From Aralia elata (Eukaryota; Streptophyta; Magnoliopsida; Apiales; Araliaceae), in contig CM068383.1 of the NCBI GenBank assembly GCA_034770075.1, positions 37,281,222 to 37,345,221 of the forward strand: a stretch of 64,000 nucleotides of DNA. Reading direction: 5' to 3'. The stretch's first letter is position 1, and each line of letters starts with the position of its first letter. This document shows positions 55,024-64,000 of this stretch, piece after piece. The translations under genes were made by a program, and so were the position numbers. A model generated the notes under the pieces. That model ran no database searches. It saw only the letters and a program-made list of their open reading frames with translations, and was not told where the DNA came from.

Positions 55024-56506
55024 GTAATGAATCAACTCTAAAACTTTAAACTTTCATTTCTTAAAATTTCATGGTTAGTTGTTATTTTGGTTGCATGAGT
55101 TGTTAAAGAGTTCATATAAGTTATTTCAAGTGTTAAACAAACTGGTAACAACTTACAAGTGGAACCAAAAGCAAACAAATTCGATCCTATGCGTAAAGCT
55201 GAAATGTAGAAATGGACAGATTCTGACATGTTTCTTGTACAAATTTTCTGGTCTTGTGTGTTCAGAATTCGAAAGTAGTGTAAAAATGAAAGTTGTAGTC
55301 CCGAAAATTTGCTTCGTGTGGGCGCAAGAATCGCTCAAAAAGGTTTTGAAATAAATTATGTATGACTGTTTAGCGAGAGAGGGTACAACTGACCAAGTTT
55401 TTTTTGTAGCAATCTGACCTTGTTTGAAAAAATGAAAATCTATTTTTATTGAAGAAGGGGCTGGAACAAGGGCCTAGCTAGTGTTAAAGTACACTGCATA
55501 AGCTTTAATTTGACGTAAGAACGAACAAAAACGAATGAGTAACGAAGGAGATATGATAAAAATATGAACAATATTTTGTTAAAGAAAAACTGCGAAAATG
55601 AGTTTTATAACTCGGATTGAAATGAATTTTGAGCAATGATATATTTTGAAGTAAAATATCATAAGGGGGCGATAAGCGGGTCGTGTCATTTCCGAACGCC
55701 GCAATGCCGAGAGACATTTTCGTAGATTGGTCACGTAGGATATTTGAAGAACGTATATCATAACTTTGTAGCGAACGCGCAAGGCAAGTTCTCTAACTTT
55801 TGCTTTTACTTTAATATTAAGCAAAGTTTCCTAAACCGTACAATTCTTTCATATTTGTGCGAGTTTCCTATGGACATGCAAGCTTTCTAATTCTTTTCTG
55901 AAAGCATTACTTTGATGAATAATACTCGTTCAAATATAAGTTATTGAATCATGGCATATTTATTGCAATTATTCGAGATGATGTTGTTATTAAATCTTTG
56001 ATTATTTATCAAATCCAGTTGATTCGGTTAGAACATAGTCGATGAACGTTCTAAAAGATTAGAATTCTTTCTAATGTTATTCTAAACCAAATTGTCTTTG
56101 GTGCGGATTCCTATGATAAAGCTGAGATGAACAACCCTATATAAAGGGCAGATGTTATCGGAAACTATAATTATGAACTACGCAATAACGATAATATGTT
56201 TGTGCACAATACATAGTGCAAAGGGCTGATCACCTGGAGTACGAGATGGATAGTCCACAGCCATTAGGCTGATAAAGGGTACGATATATATTCTTGTAAA
56301 CCTAGGATATAGTTCGTGTTCTTGAGACCCTCAGTATATACAGCAGAACTCAATATCGATGATTTCATTTAATAGACGATTATTCCATTGAATTCACAAG
56401 CCTTTGATTATCAGTTGATTGATTCCAATGAATAAGCATTTGCTCAATTATATATTGTTCTACTTGTGGACAATTTGATTGTTCACCCTTGCACAAAACA
56501 TTTCAG
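55024..56506 (+). other. Candidate intron inside the lone LTR
   Basis: Donor CGAGAG|GTAATG and acceptor AAAACATTTCAG enclose 1483 bp. Unlike the other families, the stretch before the donor contains ATGs (54738, 54980). Confidence 0.4.
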
Positions 56507-56568
56507 CTAAGAACTAGAAGCCTGAGGAACCATCTTCAAGCAAAGGCAAAGGCAAGAAGCATGAATAG
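56507..56568 (+). other. Lysine-rich mini-frame in the lone LTR, with an internal stop
   Basis: SAKN, a stop, then KPEEPSSSKGKGKKHE and TAG (56566-56568). The internal stop shows decay in this copy, but the end of the frame is preserved. Confidence 0.4.
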
Positions 56569-56750
56569 ATAACTCCTAGTCTATATTTTATTTGTGATGA
56601 ATTATGTAATGAACTTATTATATTCCACTGTTATAATGTTATATTAAAGGTTAGTTGACCTGGGATACGTTTATGAATGTAAGTTTTTATTAAGGATTAT
56701 CTTATATGATGTTTATTATCCTATTTAATGGGTAACAAATTACAGCCACA

Positions 56751-56884
56751 AAAAATCTGTCCAAAAAGTTAAAGATAAATTAATGCTTTTATATGTGATG
56801 TATGATTTTATACCTACAATCAATAACATGTTTACAAGTTACAACTGCTGCGAAAGAAACTTTAGAAACAAGAGTATACTCCTA
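56751..56884. other. Short unassigned stretch
   Basis: AT-rich, nothing recognised. Confidence 0.4.
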
Positions 56885-57020
56885 TGTACACACCCAAAGT
56901 GTACATCCAATGACATACTCAAAGGTAAAATGATAGTAAAATATTTTTCTTTCCTCTATCTTCTTTTACTATTATTTTACCTTTCGATGTATCGTTTACC
57001 GTACACTTTGAGTGTGCGCA
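56885..57020. mobile_element. Small foldback MITE
   Basis: 136 bp that fold on themselves. Arms TGTACACACCCAAAGTGTAC and, inverted, TGCGCACACTCAAAGTGTAC extend with few mismatches through AAAGGTAAAAT-ATAGTAAAA to a short TTTTTC centre. The superfamily is not clear and no sure target duplication was found. Confidence 0.6.
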
Positions 57021-58299
57021 TCGATATATTCTTATAAACAATGTATATAGTTCATGAACTGAAATGAAATTTCATCCGTATATGTCAATATGATCAATTT
57101 TATTTTTTTGGGTATAATTTAGTACTTAGTACCCATTTTACATGAGGATGGGTTGCTGACCGCTTTCACTGTTGGTCGATTTAGCAATCGATAAACACAC
57201 ACGTGCAAGTATACACAGCCCACAAGTAATATATGATAAGATATGAGTCGAACCCACGGAGAATTGTGACAAAGAATAAGCAAGTACCAATCGTATATCA
57301 ATTTGATCTAATTTAAACGATGAAGGTTTGATTGTTTGTTGATTGGTTGAGTTCACAAGTCAAGTAATGAATAAAATGCAGTAAAATATAAAGATACAAA
57401 GGTCTAAGATTACAATTTCCCCCAACACGTCATTTGAATCTCCTAACTCTCTCTTTTCAATCAGTTATAACATACGAATTGACAACCGAGAAATCAAAAC
57501 TACATAAAAGCCTCTGTCGATGGTCAATCACGAATCTTCCTAAGCGGTGCATAGGTATATGTCTATCCTATACACTATCAAGAGACTAATTTCAGGAATA
57601 ATAAATAGACACGTGTCACCAAATCTAATTAATCGTTCGCTCAATTACCAACTTTCACATCGGAAGTCATTAAGACTAGATTCTCAATTAGTTGCATGTT
57701 GTAATTAGGTATAAATCTATCCCAACTACTATCAAGATACCTATTATTGCAGATAATTAATAAGACACATGTCACTTAATCCGATTAATAACCCACAACA
57801 ATCTATACTCTCACATGTTATCATAACTAGGTACTAACTTATAATCCGTTCGTCAAGTTCATATAGGTTCCCAAGGTAATTACGGGCCAAGAAATTAATC
57901 TAGAAAGCAATGGTTATGACAATCAATTCACAAATGAATAACTGAAATCAATAGAGAGAAAAATCAATTCAATTTAAGTGTTGGGTTCCATTGCAATCTT
58001 AGAATAGAAGGTTAGTTCATGATAGCTACAATAAACATCAATTTCAGTTTATACATTGTCAAATTCGAATTACAAAGGAGTAGAAAATCTAGAAATGAAA
58101 CCACTTTTGAAGTTGTTCAGCTGTTGTTCCTTGGGTTGCTGTTGGTTTCTAGCTCTCCTCTTTAGTTTTGCAATTCTTGTTGACTGAGTTCCTTGGCTTG
58201 TGGCTTGATTCAGCTTGATTTGCAGCCTTTAGCCCTGTTGTTTGATGTATTTTGTAGCCTCCCTCTCTCTGGATGTCTGATATATAGCTTAGAAGAGAT

Positions 58300-58307
58300 T
58301 ATATATA
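58300..58307 (-). promoter_or_regulatory. TATA box of H's left LTR
   Basis: Minus strand GGCTATATATAATCTC. The same box is at 63696-63703 in the right LTR. Confidence 0.6.
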
Positions 58308-58377
58308 GCCTCCATCAAGAAACCCTAGCCAAAATCGGACAAAATAGAGCTCAGATCACACTATAACTGTGTCAGAT

Positions 58378-58820
58378 CGCACTCAGGATAGCGTTGGCGT
58401 GCCCGCACGGTGCCTGGCGCGCACGCGCCCAAGCCCTGGTTGGCCCATGTCGAGTGCCGCACGCTGGCTGCCGCATGCCCGCGCCACGCACCTGCACGCC
58501 AGCGCGCTCGCCCGCCCCCAGCGCTTGGGCCGCACGCCCAACGCCCGCTGCCCCGCACGCCCGCGCCCAGCGCCTGGGCCGCACGCTGGCCGCACGCCCA
58601 ACTGTCGAGTGCCGCCGAGCCCCGCGCGCGCGCCCAACGCCGAGGCTGCCGAGCACCCAGCGCCCGCGCCCAGCTGTCGATGTCGTCCGCTCGCCCAGCG
58701 CCCATGCGCCCGCGCGCGTCGCGCGGCGTCCGCGCCCAGCGCCTGCCTGGTGCCCCCAGCTACTGCACGTCGTGCCCGCGGCTTGGCAGACGCCGCACGC
58801 CTTCCAATGTCGTGCACGCC
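58378..58820 (-). repeat. CpG-rich GC block with CGCCCAGCGCCTGGGC-like units
   Basis: About 440 bp of imperfect short repeats such as GCCCAG-CGC-CTGGGC and CGCACGCCC in an otherwise AT-rich LTR. It is open in several frames on both strands only because it lacks A/T-rich stops; I do not annotate genes here. The right LTR repeats the block from 63778 to the window end. Confidence 0.8.
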
Positions 58821-59283
58821 CAACTTCCAAATATCATCAAATTCAACGCCGAGAATCGTCATACACAACTTTTCACCATATTATCATTCGGGCACGGATA
58901 TCCAAGCACAGTCTTGCCCTCGTGGCTTGACCGACGCCGCACGCCGTGCACGCTTTCCGACGTCGTGCACGCTCAACTACCAAATGTTATCAAATTAAGC
59001 ACCGAGCGTCGCCAAGCACAATTTCCATCATACTACCATTCGGGCACAGACGTCCAGGCACGGACATTGAGTCAATACAAACAATGATCCGAGCGGTCTT
59101 TATTTCAATTCCTACAAACATAATAAAAATGCATCAATGCAACATAAAACATGTAAAAATAACTAAAAACTAATTTATGTAGAAATAAGATAAAAATTCA
59201 TAAAAACCACATAAAATACCTAAAGACTTGCAAATTATCAAGGCCAAAAGTACCCAAATTGTGTGTATAAAACACACTCATCA

Positions 59284-59298
59284 AATACCCCCAAACTT
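59284..59298 (-). other. Polypurine tract of H
   Basis: Minus strand AAGTTTGGGGGTATT next to the 3' LTR, as in B. Confidence 0.85.
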
Positions 59299-59674
59299 AA
59301 ATCTTTGTTTGTCCTCAAGTAAACAGAGATATACTAATTTATTAAAATAAACACAAACAACAACTGAATTAGAGGAAAACGACTCCAAGAATTGGCCTCG
59401 AAGGAAAAAGATCAAAAGGGGCCCAAGAACAACATAAAGTTACAAATTAACAAAATTTCTAAGCTCACAGCTACTCAGGATCTCAACAATGTGTGTGCGT
59501 GAGTGTGCTATCTATTTATGCGAGTTAGGAAAGAGCTAACGCATGAACTCAATATATGAGGGATTATACTATAAACCTACAAACTCAACATTACCTTGAT
59601 AAATACCAAACAAGACGACCATATAAGAAAGGGGTTCCCAAGAGATTATTGCAGTAATGAGTAATCACACTGTT

Positions 59675-59881
59675 GAGTGCATTTTACGCTCCATCTCACC
59701 TTAACTAATCGCATAACCATGCAATGTCTAATCACATTAGGCTATTCAGAGCTACCCATGTAACGAGTGTTTGATCAATGACTCCCAAACTAGATGGCTT
59801 TAGGGCATTATGTGTAAAAACACCCCTGAGGATCTATTAACTCGAGTAGCAATGGCCACGTAATTAAACTTGGTCAACCAA
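59675..59881 (-). other. Noncoding block of H conserved in B
   Basis: Aligns with 10298-10502 of B: GAGTGCATTTTACGCTCCATC, TTAGGCTATTCAGAGCTACCC, ATGACTCCCAAACTAGATGG. No reading frame is shared, so a cis-acting RNA or DNA role is more likely. Confidence 0.6.
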
Positions 59882-61150
59882 TAATAATAATGTTTTTTTT
59901 TTGTAATTCCCCCAAACTTATATGAAAGTCTAAAATAAGCATAAAAGGTTGTTGACGCGAGTTCAGTACATTTCAAGTATAATCTCCCAAGCATTTAAGT
60001 AAATGAGATTTCTCAATACTAACTAACTAAACAAGTACACTGTGTACGTGAAGAGCTAAAACAACCAAGAGTAGAGTGGTTAGCCAAAATGTTAAGAAGT
60101 AACTAAACATGCTCAAGCCTTACTTTAGATGAAAACACAATAACCAGCAAAATATCATTGGCCATTCTTGTAGCACAACACGACTTAGACGAAATAAAAT
60201 AACTAAATTATACTACCACACCCCCAAACTTAAAATAAACATAGTCCTCGATGTTTATAATAGACAGAATTAAAATAGAGAACTTCCACTGAGGAACTAA
60301 AGCAACATCATTATAGTGTGGTGTCGCTTGGACGCTTCCGGACTAACAAAATTCTTGTCATGGGCTTCGGTTGGCTTGGACGATGAAGCTTCACCCCATG
60401 TGTTGCTTGGAAGCCTTACCAGATCAATGCCTCATGAAGAACAACCCACATTAGCTAAGAAACTCTCTTAGGCCAATAATCATACACGCGGCATGCACCA
60501 TCCAAAATCTCAGTTGTCAATGCATTGGGAAGAAGGGTTAGCCCTCCACAAAGTCTTACAATGGGAGAATTGAAGTGTTCCTGCAATAAAACTCAACCCA
60601 AGCACAGTCCCAAACAAGTAAAAATTGAAATTAAAAGACCTTGTTACCTTTTCTTGGAAAACTTTTGAAAAGCCATGAGAATTCTTCAAAATCTGCTAAA
60701 TCCTTGTTGAATTTCAAGTTAGAAGATGACACTAATGATGGATTGCAGAGATTGGAATACCCAATTGGAGTGATGAGGCACAAATTTGAGTTTGGGAAAA
60801 ATGCATGTACGTTGGCTTTGGAGTGGGAGGAGAGAGATATAAGTTGGATTATAGAAATGAGCTGATGGGTGCATATAAGCTACTGGTGGCTGTCATGGCT
60901 AGCTTGCGCGCTGCTGAGTGTATTGCTGCTGTGCTGCTCAGCGTGCTGGTGCCTGTTGCTCAACGTGTTGATGTTGTGCTTCTGCTGTAGTTTTCACTGG
61001 TGGTCGTAAGCATCAAACTGCAGCAAGAAATATTACACACATTAAACACAATTAAACATAAAATCAAAAACAAACCACACCAAACCTTTTTTTTTAGATT
61101 AAAAAAAATAAAAAAAATAAAAACAAAATAGCTCGAAAAATAAAATGGAG
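59882..61150 (-). other. Internal noncoding part of H
   Basis: No recognisable gene. Short frames near 60641-60990 have no support. Confidence 0.4.
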
Positions 61151-61154
61151 ATTT

Positions 61155-61200
61155 GGGTTGCCTCCCAAATAGCGCTTGAGTTAAAGTCCTCAGCCTGACT
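61155..61200 (-). other. Conserved GGGAGGCAACCC block of H
   Basis: Minus strand AGCGCTATTTGGGAGGCAACCC (in part), as after pol in B (11839-11880). It lies just after the stop at 61217, as if pol had been deleted up to this block. Confidence 0.6.
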
Positions 61201-61216
61201 AACTTCCTATTTCCTT

Positions 61217-62011
61217 TTAGTCCGGCTCGATTGCAAAAATGACCATAGCATGCCTCCGAGCTGTCATTTCTTTGATTTGCATGGCATGAGTGCATACTAG
61301 GCGACTCCCAAATTCAGTTTCATCCATCAGCAAAAAGAAACTTTCTCCATTCGCTTCATCCATCAGTAGGGGTGAAACATCTAAGGGCATTGCTTCGATG
61401 AGGTCCATTGTCTCAAGCTCACCTAGCTTATTGTTCTTATATAAATCCTCATGTATGAAATGAAAGTAGCTAGGAGCCTGCTCTATTGTGTCTATGAATG
61501 ACATAGTGACATTAAGTTTCTCAAGCACAAGTGGATCCTCATCGATCTTTTCATGAACCTCTACTTCATCATGCCATGGCTCAAATTGTAAACTAGCTCC
61601 CATGTCACATAGAGCTTTGCCTACGATATGACTACTTAATGGGCACGGGACTGCAAAACCACCCAGATCCTTGAGCTTTGGAGGAGAAGGTATATGGGAC
61701 ACAATCGAAATTAGCTCATCATCATCATTGGGGCTCAAGGCTGGATCCTCGACCTCCTTTTCTTGTTTCCCACATATCTCTTCCATGTCAGAATCATCAT
61801 CAATTAGCATGTCTGGTTTCAGCTTTGGCACGCGGAATCCATCAGTTTTGGGAAACATGTCATTGGGCCATTCGCCTTGATATCTATCGTTGAAGGCGAT
61901 AATAAGCTGTCCCATCTGGTTCTCAAGATTTTGAATCGACATATGCTGACTTTTCACAATCTCTTCAATCGAAGTTATGGACTGGGACCCAAGTTCCTTC
62001 ACATTTGAATT
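61217..62011 (-). pseudogene. gag-protease remnant of H
   Basis: In frame with the upstream fragment after a TAA at 62012. It has SIQNLENQMGQL as in B's Gag, an acidic linker, and a protease relic LKDLGGFAVPCPLSSHIVGKALCDMGASLQF, where the active-site DLGAS is DMGAS. The remaining 130 residues do not match B's protease or RT. The protease lacks its second half, so it should be inactive. Confidence 0.7.
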
Positions 62012-62407
62012 TTATTCTTGTGGTAATGAAGGTGGACATGAAAATTCCGGTGCATATGCTAGACTCGGAGCATAGTATTGATCTTCATAATTGTAGCCCC
62101 ATGTAGAATCTGGGTGATACCCCCAATCTTGGTGATAAGCATCGGAACAGTCATAACTATTAGGGTAATCGCCGAAGTTGTCACCATACCATGTCGACTC
62201 AAAATTGATGGTGCATAGATGACTTGGATGGTTCCCAACACAATAATCACAATTCACCGCAACACGTTGAGTACGTTGGGCCACTTGAGCGTTAACATTC
62301 CTTGACAGCTCCTCTATATGTGCCGCCACCACATCAAATCCATCCATCCATGTCGCTCCTGATTGGGTCATTCCTGTGTGAGGCCATTGATAATTATAGT
62401 TGGCCAT
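62012..62407 (-). pseudogene. Truncated gag of H (zinc-knuckle part)
   Basis: MANYNYQWPHTGMTQ starts at an ATG in good context (ACACCATGG) and corresponds to the point NNYQWP in B's Gag, so the whole capsid domain is missing. One knuckle CDYCVGNHPSHLC (CX2CX3HX4C) is followed by a tyrosine- and aspartate-rich tail. It ends in a TAA at 62012, after which the frame goes on. Confidence 0.72.
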
Positions 62408-62542
62408 GGTGTACCTCGTAAAGAAGAAAGCATTAAACAGGAAAAAAAATGTTAAAACAAACTAAAAATAACTTTATATACAAGTTTAAATTAAGACCAA
62501 TTTGATAGTAATTAATATTGGTATAATTATTAGAAAACAATT

Positions 62543-62559
62543 CCCCGGCAACAGCGCCA
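62543..62559 (-). other. Primer binding site of H (Asp tRNA type)
   Basis: Minus strand TGGCGCTGTTGCCGGGG, one mismatch to the Asp tRNA complement, six bases inside the 5' LTR. Confidence 0.88.
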
Positions 62560-62565
62560 AAAACT

Positions 62566-64000
62566 TGTTGGTCGATTTAGCAATCGATAAACACACACGT
62601 GCAAGTATACACTGCCCACAAGTAATATATGATAAGATATGAGTCGAACCCACAGGGAATTGTAACAAATAATAACCAAGTACCAATCGTATATCAATTT
62701 GATCTAATTTAAACGATGAAGGTTTGATTGTTTGTTGATTGGTTGAGTTCACAAGTCAAGTAATGAATAAAATGCAGTAAAATATCAAGATACAAAGGTC
62801 TAAGATTACAATTTCCCCCAACACATCATTTGAATCTCCTAACTCTCTCTTTTCAATCAGTTATAACATACGAATTGACAACCGAGAAATCAAAACTACA
62901 TAAGAGCCTATGTCGATGGTCAATCACGAATCTTCCTAAGCGGTGCATAGGTATATGTCTATCCTATACACTATCAAGAGACTAATTTCAGGAATGATTA
63001 ATAGACACGTGTCACCAAATCTAATTAATCGTCCCCTCAATTACCAACTTTCACATCGGAAGTCATTAAGACTAGATTCTCAATTGGTTGCATGCGGTAA
63101 TTAGGTATAAATCTATCCCAACTACTATCAAGATACCTATTATTGCAGATAATTAATAAGACACACGTCACTTAATCCGATTAATAACCCACAACAATCT
63201 ATACTCTCACATGTTATCATAACTAGGTCTTAACCTATAATCCGTTCGTCAAGTTCATTTAGGTTCCCAAGGTAATTCCGGGCCAAACAATTAATCTAGA
63301 AAGTAAAGGTTATGACAATCAATTCACAAATGAATAAATGAAATCAATAGAGAGAGAAATTAATTCAATTTAAGTGTTGGGTTCCATTGCAATCTTAGAA
63401 TAGAAGGTTAGTTCATGATAGCTACAATAAACATCAATTTCAATTTATACATTGTCAAATTCGAATTATAAAGGAGTGGAAAATCTATAAATGAAACCAC
63501 TTTTGAAGTTGTTCAGCTGTTGTTCCTTGGGTTGCTGTTGGTTTCTAGCTCTCCTCATTAGTTTTGCAATTCTTGTTGACTGAGTTCCTTGGCTTGTGGC
63601 TTGATTCAGCTTGATTTGCAGCCTTTAGCCCTGTTGTTTGATGTATTTTGTAGCCTCCCTCTCTCTGGATGTCTGATATGTAGCTTAGAAGAGATTATAT
63701 ATAGCCTCCATCAAGAAACCCTTGCCAAAATCGGACAAAATAGAGCTCAGATCGCACTATAACTGTGTCAGATCGCACTCAGTACAGCGTTGGCGAGCCC
63801 GTACGGTGCCTGGCGCGCGCGCCCAAGCCCTGGTTGGCCCATGTCGAGTGTCGCACGCCCGCACGCTGGCTGCCGCACGCCCGCGCCGCGAGCCCGCGCC
63901 CAGCGCCTGGGCCGCATGCCTGGGTCGCACGCTGGCCGCACGCCCAACTGCCGAGTGCCGCCGAGCCCCGCGCGCTGCGCGCGCCCAACGCCGAGGCTGC
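62566..64000 (-). repeat. 5' LTR of H, cut by window end
   Basis: Matches 57170 onward, with TATATATA at 63696-63703 and the start of the GC block at 63778-64000. About 0.7 kb should follow outside the window. Confidence 0.92.

Larger units (their letters stand above)
54149..56750 (+). repeat. Lone Tekay-type LTR, 3' end missing
   Basis: Begins TGTAACGATTGTTACCCG. It carries the Tekay LTR core: a donor (55024), GCAAGTTTCCTAA repeats (55783-55895), CCCTATATAAAGGG (56138), GGGCTGATCACCTGG (56222), an acceptor (56506) and the mini-frame. It resembles C's LTR most. No primer site or coding region adjoins. The usual end GGATTTGGGGG-TGTCACA is absent, so it is truncated near 56735-56750. It also has an about 48-bp tandem duplication at 54447-54542. 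Confidence 0.75.
57170..59283 (-). repeat. 3' LTR of H
   Basis: 2114 bp, matching 62566-64000 over the overlapping part. TATATATA at 58300-58307 (minus) and a very GC-rich block 58378-58820 just upstream of it in the sense direction. Confidence 0.92.
57170..64000 (-). mobile_element. Element H: non-autonomous Athila-related element, right LTR cut by window end
   Basis: Left (3') LTR 57170-59283, 3.3 kb internal part and right (5') LTR from 62566. It shares with B an Asp-tRNA-type primer site, polypurine tract, LTR ends (TGTTG and CTCATCA), the end-of-pol GGGAGGCAACCC block and a 3' noncoding block. It lacks the N-terminal capsid, RT, RNase H and integrase. The left flank TTCAC (57165-57169) should recur after its right LTR. 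Confidence 0.88.

Noticed and set aside
58361..59087. Several overlapping reading frames of 110-225 codons on both strands
   Set aside because: They lie in the GC-rich repeat block of H's LTR, are rich in Ala, Arg and Pro in every frame, overlap each other and have no recognisable domain. They are open because AT-rich stops are missing.
61671..61893. Frames opposite the gag-protease remnant of H
   Set aside because: Antisense shadows of the minus-strand frame.

Overview
The window is plant nuclear DNA, almost certainly from a eudicot, and is a heterochromatin-like pile of LTR retrotransposons. Primer-binding sites complementary to plant initiator-Met tRNA and Asp tRNA, Ty3/gypsy gag-pol genes with chromodomains, long AT-rich LTRs and MITEs all point to this. 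I find no convincing host gene, no tRNA or rRNA gene and no CRISPR. The species cannot be told from the sequence.

Layout. Positions 1-43337 are the right-hand half of a six-level nest of insertions. Element A (1-8931, +, Tekay-type) lies in the left LTR of element B (8932-18689, -, Athila-type). B lies in the RNase H region of element C (18690-23415, +, Tekay). C lies in the RNase H region of element D (23416-30912, -, Tekay). D lies in the left LTR of element E (30913-38301, +, a non-autonomous element without pol). E lies in the integrase of element F (38302-43337, +, Tekay). The left halves of all of them should lie upstream of the window in reverse order. F shares its 3' LTR with the 5' LTR of element G (39442-52134, +), a complete but dead copy of the same family. 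That LTR also carries a 788-bp hAT-like MITE. Positions 52135-57169 hold unassigned AT-rich DNA with a Stowaway-like end, a Helitron-like terminus, a lone Tekay-type LTR (from 54149) and a small foldback MITE. Positions 57170-64000 are element H (-), an Athila-related element that keeps only a gag-protease remnant between long LTRs with a GC-rich block. The right LTR of H is cut by the window end.

How the parts work together. The autonomous families encode Gag (capsid plus zinc knuckles) and Pol (protease, reverse transcriptase, RNase H, integrase, and in Tekay a chromodomain) as one reading frame. Every gag-pol copy here is broken by stop codons or frameshifts. E and H keep the LTRs, primer sites and polypurine tracts needed to be moved by proteins made elsewhere.

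The most interesting signal is in the Tekay-type elements. Their LTRs share an AUG-poor, purine-rich leader ending in an AG|GTAA-type splice donor, a 1.5-2.1 kb intron-like stretch, and a CAG acceptor followed at once by a short lysine-rich reading frame ending in a stop. A second acceptor-like TGTAG sits directly at the ATG of an extra acidic coiled-coil gene (ORF1) upstream of gag in A, D and G. Together these suggest a retrovirus-like splicing programme and an accessory protein in this lineage. This is inference from sequence patterns and needs RNA evidence. All comparisons were made by eye; no percent identities were computed.
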